DNA of 64,000 bases, from the NCBI GenBank assembly GCA_008694505.1, contig VZDJ01000301.1:3740850-3804849 (forward strand), written 5' to 3'. This DNA comes from Cyanoderma ruficeps (lineage: Eukaryota; Chordata; Aves; Passeriformes; Timaliidae). Of this stretch, positions 55,401 through 64,000 are shown one piece after another. Below the pieces are notes generated by a model, which was not told the DNA's origin, searched no databases, and worked only from the letters and a program-made list of their open reading frames with translations. The translations under genes were made by a program, and so were the position numbers. How positions within the stretch are numbered: position 1 is the stretch's first letter; each line of letters opens with the position of its first letter.

Positions 55401-58083
55401 AAACCTAGTTTTTAATCTGTTTCCTTGAGGAACTGATCAGCTTCCTCTGAAGTTTGTATCTGTTAATTTTTAGAAAGGCAGTGGTTTTAGTTGAAAGCTG
55501 AAATGCATGGTTTGGTACCTGAATCTCCTGTTAAAGAGAAATTCTGAGCCTCTACTGTTTTGAATGAGTTGCCATTTTCAGGTACAGCTTTATTTACTTA
55601 GGAGTAGTGACTTCTGTCTAATTTGTCTCTGCTTCTTGAGATTCAAACTTACACCTTTGTCTGAAACAAACATCTTTGCAGCTGCTGGAAAATCCCTCAC
55701 AAATTTCATTCTGTACTTTGGTCAGGAGGTGTTATAATGTGACTCTGCTGTTTGAGAACTTTTAATATCAGATGCTAAACAATTCAGAAACTCCCCATTA
55801 GCTTCTCTTTTCCCTCCAGCAATGCAGATTTCATACTTTGTTTTGTTTGCTGTTGGTTTCAACTCCAAGATCCACCTCCCTGGCTTCCTTTAAATATTTG
55901 GGCATCCTGGGGGAAGGAAGGGAGTGGAGTTCTTGGGTTTTTGGTGTGGGTGTTTTTCTCCTGGAGTGTGCAGCTGATCCTGTGCCTTCTCCCCCAGCTT
56001 CCACAAGGGGATTGTTTATAGAAGAAATTGGCTACACTGCAAAAAAATGAGAACTTTACCTGGGCAGCCCTTTGGGATCTCTGTGTGAGATCCTGTGGCT
56101 GAGGATACTGAATTTGGTAATTCACAGTGAGTGAAATGAGCACTGGACAAAAGCCTCGTTACAAAGGCAGCACCTGTAATAAGGTTGCCCTAAAAATGAA
56201 ATAATTGAAAGTTGGTTTTATCTAAATTGTATTTTATACATTAAAAAAAAAGTCTCAGTACAAAATACTACAAATTTTCTCTTCAAGCCAATAGCATCTT
56301 TAACTGAAAATATTCTGAATTTCAACTGAAGTACTGTTAGATAGCAAAGGGCATATGAAATGTTCTGGAGGGGTTTGGATATGTTAGATATTAATATGGT
56401 CAATTTTCAGTTCTGCAACATAGAAAATGTGTAACACTTTATTTATGTTTGCCTTTTTGTAAAGGATCCATGAATATATTTGCATTAGTTTAATCTTTTC
56501 ACATTTATGGATACATGGTTCATCCTGGTGTTAGATACTTGTGGAGATTATATATTTGATATGTATATCTCTAAAAGTAATATATTTTAATATTACAGAT
56601 TTAGAAATGGCCATTGCCTACTGGAATTTAGTACTTAATGGAAGATTTAAATTCCTAGACTTGTGGAACAAATTTTTGTTGGTAAGTTTAAACCTTTACA
56701 TATCTGGACTGCAGTATTTTCAGAACTTGGAAGATAAACATGTTTAAGGTATTGAGTAGATAAAATAGACTGTCTTGACCTAAATCCCAGATTATTCATA
56801 GTGTGTACAAGAGAAATATGTTTTGGGGATATGGATGTGTCTGAGACAGTAAAAATGAAGGTATAATAGGGTTTTGATTTTTTTTTTTTAATATAAATTT
56901 TCCACCTCTCCAAACAGGAACATCATAAAAGATCAATTCCTAAGGATACCTGGAACCTTCTTCTAGACTTTAGTACAATGATAGCAGATGATATGTCTAA
57001 CTATGATGAGGAAGGTAAACATTGCCATTTTCTCTCATTAACTTCTAACTCTGTTTTAGATTACATTTATTACTGTGTATCTGCTTTGGCACAATCTCAA
57101 AACCAGCTGGTGATCTGAAGTCCAGTTAGAGCTGCTTTAATGCATGTTGTAATCATCTCTGTTACTGATGTTTTAAAAAAGAAATGCTGAAGCTTTCATG
57201 GAATCCATTTTCTTTTTTTGTTCTGTCTAAGCTCAGACACAAATTCTTTCTTCCTGAGACAACCTCAAATTCTTTCTTATTGAGACAAACCCTGCTATAT
57301 GTCCATTTAAAACCCACAGATTCTCTGTTGGTGCAGTTCTTGGCATCTTCATCCAAGTAACTGATCCCTGCTTTGTGCAGCTCCGTGTAGGGTCCTCTGG
57401 TTACTGCATTTTGTAGCTGAGAATGTTTTTAAGTCTGGTTGCTTCAGTTTATGTGAGGCTTGGACATGTTTTGACATAGAAGTGAAGCTGGCAGCACAGG
57501 GGCTGCTGAACAGAACTCACTTCCTACCAAATGTGTTTCTTGTAAACTTTTGTATCGATCTTTGCTCTTCCAGTCCATGTGCAGCCAAGAGCAGCTGATT
57601 ACCCTCAGCCCTTGGCAGCACATCAGTTCACTGAGGGGGAGACTATACTTGTGATACCTCTGGAGCAGAGGGCAGCAAACTTCTCCAGCTTTATTTAGTG
57701 ATTATGGACTGTCCTCAGTCACTGTCCTGACTGTCCCTTGTCAGTTTTGAGTTAGAATTTTGGTCAGTTTTTTGGTTTTCTCTGGAAGACGACCCTTGAA
57801 AGTGATGTGTATTAAGTGGCTTCAAAGGAAGCAGAAATCTTTAATGGCTCTTAAATTTCAAGCAGGAAAATAAAATTACATTTTTTTGCTTCAGACGGTG
57901 CCTAGTTTAATACTGGAAAGCAAATAGCTTGTCTGGATATGATGCTTGTGAAAGAATGCCTTGTTGAACCAAGTTCTTACATTCTGCTGTTCTCCTCTTT
58001 TAGGGGCATGGCCAGTTCTTATTGATGACTTTGTGGAATTTGCACGCCCTCAAATTGCTGGGACAAAAAGTACGACAGTGTAG
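42953..58083 (+). CDS. DCUN1D1: DCUN1D1 (DCNL1), cullin neddylation co-E3
   Basis: Encodes DCN1-like protein 1, a scaffold that brings NEDD8-charged UBE2M (or UBE2F) to cullin-RBX1 and so stimulates cullin neddylation. Exons are 42953-42955, 50895-51111, 52349-52517, 53001-53131, 56599-56681, 56918-57014 and 58004-58083. They total 780 bases, giving 259 aa, the same length as human. Residues about 8-45 form the UBA-like domain and about 60-250 the PONY/DCUN1 domain. The cullin-binding residues Asp211, Ala235 and Asp241 are all present. The product begins [12 protein letters not shown] and ends AGTKSTTV, nearly identical to mammals from memory. All introns are GT-AG and in phase. No sign of damage. 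Confidence 0.98.
42956..50894 (+). other. DCUN1D1 intron 1
   Basis: The largest intron (7.9 kb). Its first 450 bases belong to the CpG island and contain G-run clusters (43136-43210). A hairpin lies at 43584-43608 and a G/C-rich patch at 50580-50720. Elsewhere it is A/T-rich. I see no exon or RNA gene; open frames around 44735-45401 and 46728-47548 overlap on both strands and have no recognisable product. Confidence 0.7.
43584..43608. repeat. Near-perfect 11-bp hairpin in DCUN1D1 intron 1
   Basis: AGGAGGGCCTT (43584-43594), loop GCA, then AAGGTCCTCCT (43598-43608). Ten Watson-Crick pairs and one G-T pair. No known family; too short for a microRNA hairpin. Confidence 0.7.
51112..58003 (+). 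other. DCUN1D1 introns 2-6
   Basis: Introns 51112-52348, 52518-53000, 53132-56598, 56682-56917 and 57015-58003. They contain non-coding A/T-rich sequence, with a short imperfect direct duplication near 57239-57288 ('caaattctttctt' repeated). No additional gene is visible. Confidence 0.7.
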
Positions 58084-58104
58084 CATTAAAGGACCCTTCT
58101 AGAG

Positions 58105-58112
58105 TGTACATA
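58105..58112 (+). promoter_or_regulatory. Pumilio response element candidate
   Basis: TGTACATA fits the UGUANAUA consensus of PUM1/PUM2 and lies 22 bases after the DCUN1D1 stop codon. The motif match is direct; binding is inferred. Confidence 0.4.
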
Positions 58113-59862
58113 GTCTGTACAAATACCTGAAATGGAAAATTGCACAGTCAATTTCTGCTGGCTGGACTGAACTGAAGATCAATCCTCACAATATGGCTGA
58201 GGGTTGAGACAAACCTTTAAGGATACATCTTGGACCATATCATATTTCATTCTTCTACTGGTGGTTTGGGCTTTTCTTCTAGTCTGGACCACTCTTGCCC
58301 GTTAAAATTCCAACACTGTGGATTTCATCATGGATTAATTTTTTGTTGGTGGATCTAGTTTTCATCTCCCATAAGTCCTAGAAGCTTTATAATTATTTTG
58401 AGGTTTCTGATTTCACATAAAGCACAACGCTGGTCATTCATCAGACAACTGTTGTATGGCATCTGAATTATACAGATCAACATCAAAACAGTTTTTAAGA
58501 GAATCCTTAAATACACACTTGGGGCTAGTTGCAAAGACTGTACTGATAGCACTTCCTGCAGGAGTGATACATTGAAGTGTACCGGGTCTGAGTCTTTTCT
58601 GTTCTGGAAAAGCGCAGGCGGCGTCTGCGCTGGAGTCCCTGGTCACGGCAGTGACAGGAATGACCCGGGAGCCCCAGGGCTGCTGGCTGGGGGTCTCTGG
58701 GGCCTGGCTGAGGTTTGCTGGGGGCTCAGCTGCTCTGGGGACAGCTGGGGGACGACACAACTCGAGCACTTCACCCCGTGGGCGATGGCAGAGCCCGCAG
58801 CGGGCTGAGCTGTGTCCCGACGGAACCCAGCGGCTCCAGGTTACTCTCTGAGAAATCAGATTTCATCACAGTTTTGAAATGCTTATCTGTCTGTCAAAGA
58901 AAGGTTTTTCATTTCTGTGGAAATCAAACACTTGAATATACTGAATTGGTGTCTTAACTGTTTGCTACACAATACAGTATTTTAAATTAAGATATGTGAC
59001 TTTTATGGCTGAGGTGTGACAAAGCAAATGGCCCTGTTGTAAAGAAGCTGGTGAGGTTGATGTGAATCTGGGTTTTGAAACCATTATCCTGGTAAGTTAA
59101 ATCTTCATAACACAGAGGTACTGCCATTATGGATGACGCCCTTTTTTAAATTATTTTTCTGAGTTTTCCTTAAATTGACATATCACTGTGGTTGCCAAAT
59201 ACAGAAATTAAGAGTAAAGCTTTCCCAAACAGGCACAGATCAGATACAAACTACTACAGTGGCTTTGGTTGTTTAAATTATTTTGTGGATCATCACTACT
59301 TCTGTCTGGCTGCATTTGACTAAATCGCTTCATTTGGATCAAAGCAGGTTTTATCAGATGCAGTTCTTTATTAATACAAGAGCTCTTTAGCTGCTTTTAT
59401 GGTCTTTTACCTCTCACTGAGTTACTTGTGAAGGGATTTGATAAATCCTGCTCTGGAAAACAAGCTGGAAAGAACGAGCTCCAGGAGAGGAGACAGACCA
59501 TATTTAAAAGTGAGAAGAGGGGATTTAAGTCCATGCTCTAAATACTGCCCTGATAAGGCCAGAATTATTTCTGAGATGAGTCACTGGTATTTGCTCTAGA
59601 CTGCAGCACGATTTTATGCAGATGCTAAAAGTATTTTAGGGAAAAATTGACTATTAAACAGCTAAAATTTTTATTTGTGCTCTGTGCAGTTGACCTGAAG
59701 GCTGGCTCCCCTTACAGCAGCGCCCTTTTGGCAAATCCAGTTGTGCATTTATTCCAAAAATACAGTTCCTCAAAAACATTGCAGACTTTCTCCAGCTACT
59801 GGAATTGGCTATGCCAAAAACTGTGTGTTTTGCTGCTTTCAGTATTTCCTTTCTCAGTTTTG

Positions 59863-59872
59863 TGTAAATAAA
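59863..59872 (+). terminator. Overlapping Pumilio motif and proximal poly(A) signal
   Basis: TGTAAATA (59863-59870) overlaps AATAAA (59867-59872) in the DCUN1D1 3'UTR. Downstream sequence is G/T-rich (59888-59908), as expected for cleavage. This is a candidate proximal end of the mRNA. Confidence 0.45.
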
Positions 59873-60738
59873 AATAGGGACTTGAAATTATGGGGGTGGG
59901 TGGGGTGGAAAAAAAAAAAAAAGCTCGACAAGGTTATCTCTGCGTGCTGTTTTCTGTCTTGAGGGTTTTGGTACTGTTTCAGATTGATTAGTTCAAGTAT
60001 GCTGTGTTTGGAGAGGAGAACTGACTTGCTTTTCGTCCCAATGCAGACTTGTCCCTCAAAAAAGTCTGGGATTGGGCAGTGGCAAAATGCCGTGGTGTTT
60101 TAGAGACTCTTCCTTTTGAATGCAAGATCTTTCCAACAAAATAGTGTTGTCATCAGTTTGGTACTACATGCTTATAATTACTGTGTAATTATAAAGAAAT
60201 ACATAAAAACTTTTGACTAATTATGTTGCAGAAAAGGGTTATTTGTGCTATCATGGCATCTTTAAAGTTTTTCAAAATGACTGAAGTTGAAACATTGATT
60301 TAACAGGGTGTTGTTCTAAGGACAAAATGCCTGGTTACAGGGAATATTTTGTACTGAAACGTGCTCAGATGTGGCCATGTGGTTTTTTTCCTTCATATGT
60401 GTGTGGGGGTTTTTGTTTTTTGTTTTTGTTTTTTTTTTTTAAGAATGCAGCCAGTTGCTTACTTGGATTGCTTTAATTCGTAAGTGCTTATGTCTTCAAT
60501 TTGATGATCTCCCCGCAAATGGATCAATTTAATTTTGCCAAATGTCAAGGAAAAAAAAACTGAAGGCAAACATCAAGTTTGTAAACTGTTTTTATACATT
60601 AAAATATGTACAAAATTAGAAGTGCCCTGATATAAAACACTTAATCTTGAGATTATATTTAGTGAAATCCCATCATTTACATATCTCTGTAAGTTCAAAA
60701 TGTAACTTCTTACAATCCCTCTCATTACCAACAGAGGC

Positions 60739-60744
60739 AATAAA
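60739..60744 (+). terminator. Candidate distal DCUN1D1 poly(A) signal
   Basis: AATAAA followed 25-60 bases later by G/T-rich sequence (60772-60802). This is the best canonical end for the DCUN1D1 transcript. It faces a minus-strand signal about 340 bases further on. Confidence 0.6.
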
Positions 60745-61084
60745 GCTCCAGTGAAATTGCCATGACTGAGGTTTGTACTGCATTGTTTCAGTGTGTTATT
60801 TGTAAAACTTGTTTCTGGAATGTGCTTTTAGGAAGTGGGGGGGGGGGAACCCATGGAATACGTGTGTTCTGCATAAAATACAGTTCAGGGCAAGACTTTC
60901 TTTTGGGGGGAAAACATAATTCTAGAAGCTGCTCCTCCACCCTGCCTGTTGCTTGTTCCCCAAGTTTCCAAGTCCCACCCGGAGCTGATTCTTGCAGCCC
61001 TTGACCCTGCCCCAGTACTGAAGGAAGACACCAAACACACTGCACTGGGTCAGATATGCCTCAAGCACAGCAGTAAAGCCACTT

Positions 61085-61090
61085 TTTATT
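61085..61090 (-). terminator. Candidate minus-strand poly(A) signal
   Basis: TTTATT on plus, which is AATAAA on minus. About 40 bases downstream on the minus strand is the G/T-rich 'gtgtgtttggtgtcttcc'. It would end a convergent transcript about 300 bases from the DCUN1D1 end. Confidence 0.45.
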
Positions 61091-62459
61091 GATCAACCTG
61101 TTAATAAGTAACTTGTGACTTGCCTCAAAACTGGTTCACAATGAACTCCATACTGAGACATCCTTATTTAAGAAAGATATAATTTTTAAAAGAATACACT
61201 TAATAAACTCTTGTCGTTCACGCTTTTATTTAAATAAGGTTGCCAGAAGTCTCTGTAGATTTTGAGGATGGTAAATTGACTGGGTTGGCTTTTAAACAAA
61301 AACCAGTGATGCCCTTCAGGCCTCTGAGCTCTCCAGCTCTCTGCACCATTAAATACTTGATGTAATTATAATTTCATCTATCAAAAATAGGCCTTAGCTT
61401 TGTAAATACAGAGCTGGTTTAGTACCAACCGGTACCAGTATCTGCAGAAAGAAACACACTTTTGCTCCTAAACAGGCACCTGTACCTCAGGCCCAAGTCT
61501 GACCTTTTAAACTGGTAGAAAACACCCAGCTTCTGGAAATCCTCAGTCAGCAAAAGCTGCCTAAATGCAATTTGAATGTTTTGCAGGAAACTGCAACTGT
61601 TTCTTTTCTAAAGTCAATTCTGTGGTTTTGGAATATAACATTTCAAGCCTTTTTCAGTGTTCAAAGGACAACTGGCAGGAGTCTGAGGGATAAATCAAAT
61701 TAGAGCAAGGAAGCAGTGAGGGTGAGAGAGATGAGGGGACCATAAAAATTGTGTCAGGAGAGGCCCAGGTTTGTTTTCTTCTTCTTGCTGGTGCCTTCTC
61801 TCCAGCCCTGCTCCCGACTGTCCCTGGGCCAGGGTCCTCTTTTCCTCTACCACTTACAAAATTAAAACAATGACTCAGCTACAAGTGAAAGTTTTATTTA
61901 ATAAATATAATTTTCATAAACCATTTTCAAAACGACTACTGACCAAGCTGTACAAGGAGCAAGCACACAGCCTCGCTGTCAGAGGAGCAAAAATAACATG
62001 AGGCAGCCACAGTGTCAAAGGTCCAAAATTCTTTGTATTATTGCTCATTTCCAGTGGGCAACGCCCCTAATCTGCCTAAAATTAAGGATCAACATTTTTT
62101 AAAAGGTACTTCTTGCAGAGATGAGACCATTGCAGTTTTTGTTCTTCAAAGAAGCAAGCTCAATCCCACTTAGTGAAAAAACAGGAGTCTAGATGACGAT
62201 TTGTTATTTTTGTACGCATAAAACCTGAAATCTGTCACGGGGACTGCAACTAGGAATTGTAAAAATATATTCTTTGAGATACAAATAAGATCCTCGTGCA
62301 GCAAGGTGCGCCTCATTTTTAACCACGTTCAACTGCGTTCAACTGCGTGCTCCATAGATCATCTTTTATCCTGTTGTCAAAATGTGAAAAGGGTGAGAAC
62401 CTGCTCCTGCTTGAAGCAATTCCCATGAAATCTGCTGAGGAGAGATGACTAAAGCCCCA

Positions 62460-62640
62460 GGCCATGGAGGTGCCCGCCGCGGTCTCTTTCAGGCGAGCCT
62501 CGCTCGGTGCCTCCCCGAGCAGCGGTTCCTGTCCCCGCGTGTCCCGCAGAGCTCTTCGCCCCTCCGCGGTGACACGGGCGGGCTCAGCCGGAGCTGAGCG
62601 GTGACAACAACGTCCCCTAAGGAGCACCAGGGCAGCACGC
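62460..62640. other. Isolated CpG-rich patch
   Basis: About 180 bases rich in G/C with many CpG dinucleotides, set in A/T-rich sequence. A 188-codon minus-strand frame (62319-62885) overlaps it but resembles no known protein. It may be a small CpG island, a G/C-biased segment or an old insertion. Confidence 0.5.
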
Positions 62641-64000
62641 ACGGCTCCGAGCGAGTCCTGACGCCTTTGGAGCAGCACTGAGCTGAAGGGAGAGAGAAAT
62701 CCATAGAAAGCAGAAGCCTGGCACATCGGGCAAACCCCCGCTGCAAAATGCGCGACAAGAGCGGACAGAGCCACCAACGTCCCCAGCACCCCGGGCCCGG
62801 CTCCTGCTGCAAACCGAGCCATTCCCAGAGCAGGAACCAAACAACAGAAGCAAGGAATGTGCCAAACAACCGACAATAAAATCATTTGCAGAAAAAAATC
62901 CCAGCCCAGAGCTGCAAAGGAGAGAGTGTGGCTGGGAAATAATTGAGGAACAGGAAAAAGGCTAAAATGAGTCCCGGGTGAAAGGTTTGCCCGGCTCTAG
63001 GAGAGGCTCCTTTAAGCAGTGACATCTGTGTAACAATTTGTGTGAAGCAGCAGTGGTGAGGGCACTGACAGTGGTGACTTATCAGGGATCCTACACACAA
63101 AAAAAAGGACAACCCCGAAAGAAGTGGTTGAAAAGCACATTTTTGTTTGAGCACTTTGGAACGCTGAATTTCACCAAAACCACAAATATTTGGAAGTACA
63201 GCAGTAGCAGATACATCTACGAAAAATAATTTAGGCTGCAGCTTTGAGACACTTCTAACACTAGAAAATGGTATTTTATTCCAATACAGGAGTTACACTA
63301 TCATTAAAAAAATTTTTTTGAAAGTATTACCAAATATTTTCAACAAGAAATTATAGGTGCTCAATATGCATTCCAAGTTGCATAAGTGTCTCTCAAATCA
63401 TTCTGGAAATGAAAAACCAAAGTGTTCAGCACTCCTTCCTTTGAAGCTTTTGTTCCCCCTTCCCTCCTGTAATCTTAATAGAGTATTTTTAAGCAGACTA
63501 TTTTCATTTTAGTTTTTGAAACAATTCAGAACATCTCAGGTTTTTTTCCACTGCATTCTCTTAAAAGCATGAGTTTGGCAACTAAAATTGTCTTCCTAAG
63601 TATCAAAACCAAACTCTGTTTTTCCCAGAGGCAGAACTGACCTGCAGAGAACATGATCCCATTTGGGAGTGACTGTGGAGAAGGTGCTTCCTCAGGGACA
63701 CTGCATAGTAAAGTGAGTGTACACCACTCTTGCTTTCAACTACAAACATCTACTACAGGCTTTTATGGACTTCAAGGCTAAAAGGTAAATAACAGAACAT
63801 TTCCTCCCCATGGCAAAGCCTCCCCCACCCGTTCACCATCACACTGGGAGGTGAATGCCAGCATTACACGGAATTAGCTGGATTTTTCAGTTTTCCTCAT
63901 GAAGGACTCTGCACCGTGCCCAGCGCACAGTGAACTGGCTCCTACACTTCATCTATCAAAGAAATACACAAAGTCTTTCTTCCTTGAATAGCAACATTTT

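Larger units (their letters stand above)
58084..60765 (+). other. DCUN1D1: DCUN1D1 3' untranslated region
   Basis: Non-coding sequence downstream of the stop. It contains two Pumilio-type motifs (TGTACATA 58105-58112, TGTAAATA 59863-59870), a G/C-rich patch at about 58571-58850, and T- and A-runs at 60405-60440 and 59910-59925. AATAAA at 59867-59872 and 60739-60744 define likely short and long forms. The distal one has a strong G/T-rich downstream element. Confidence 0.65.
61065..64000 (-). other. Probable 3'UTR of convergent gene (ATP11B by synteny)
   Basis: In human and other vertebrates ATP11B lies next to DCUN1D1 with converging 3' ends. Here the minus strand carries several AATAAA signals (TTTATT on plus at 61085-61090, 61226-61231, 61892-61897) and no recognisable protein. 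The first is followed in minus-strand direction by G/T-rich sequence (61047 down to 61019), a good poly(A) site. I cannot see any ATP11B coding exon, so the assignment rests on synteny. A G/C-rich patch at 62460-62640 is unusual for a 3'UTR. Confidence 0.4.

Noticed and set aside
60405..60440. T-rich tract as the tail of a processed pseudogene on minus
   Set aside because: No cDNA-like sequence adjacent on the minus strand.
62319..62885. 188-codon minus-strand open frame proposed as ATP11B C-terminus
   Set aside because: Hydrophobic and Cys/Arg-rich with no P4-ATPase features; explained by the CpG-rich patch.

Overview
This window is nuclear DNA from a vertebrate, most likely a bird. It carries three consecutive plus-strand genes split by GT-AG introns, reconstructed here exon by exon from splice sites and reading phase. 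They are the 3' half of LAMP3 (22-8498), all of MCCC1 (15581-33295, 19 exons, 712 aa) and all of DCUN1D1 (42953-58083, 7 exons, 259 aa). This order is known from human 3q26-q27. A bird is suggested by the small introns (MCCC1 CDS spans about 18 kb), a CR1-type LINE 3' end at about 14838-15110, and an avian-looking retroviral LTR at 37189-37744. The species cannot be named; a passerine is a guess.

Layout: 1-8498 LAMP3 exons with long introns. 8499-15420 LAMP3 3'UTR and an intergenic stretch with the CR1 remnant. 15420-15960 CpG island holding MCCC1 exon 1. 16675-33295 the remaining MCCC1 exons. 33296 to about 34760 MCCC1 3'UTR. 34770-42400 intergenic, with one LTR, a tRNA-Lys-like primer-binding site and a decayed internal fragment. 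42400-43400 CpG island with DCUN1D1 exon 1. 43400-58083 the other DCUN1D1 exons. 58084 to about 60765 its 3'UTR. From about 61065 to the end there is no recognisable coding sequence; minus-strand poly(A) signals and synteny suggest the 3'UTR of a convergent ATP11B gene, which is inference.

The genes are neighbours by ancestry and do not form a pathway. LAMP3 is a lysosomal membrane glycoprotein. MCCC1 is the biotin-carrying subunit of the mitochondrial leucine-catabolic 3-methylcrotonyl-CoA carboxylase. DCUN1D1 promotes cullin neddylation. I found no CRISPR array, operon, tRNA, rRNA or undescribed system. The points worth a second look are local: a poly(A) hexamer overlapping the MCCC1 stop codon, a 13-bp/40-bp tandem repeat beside the MCCC1 exon 8 acceptor, tandem acceptors at MCCC1 exon 3, a first DCUN1D1 coding exon that is only the ATG, isolated GC-rich patches, and the LTR upstream of DCUN1D1.
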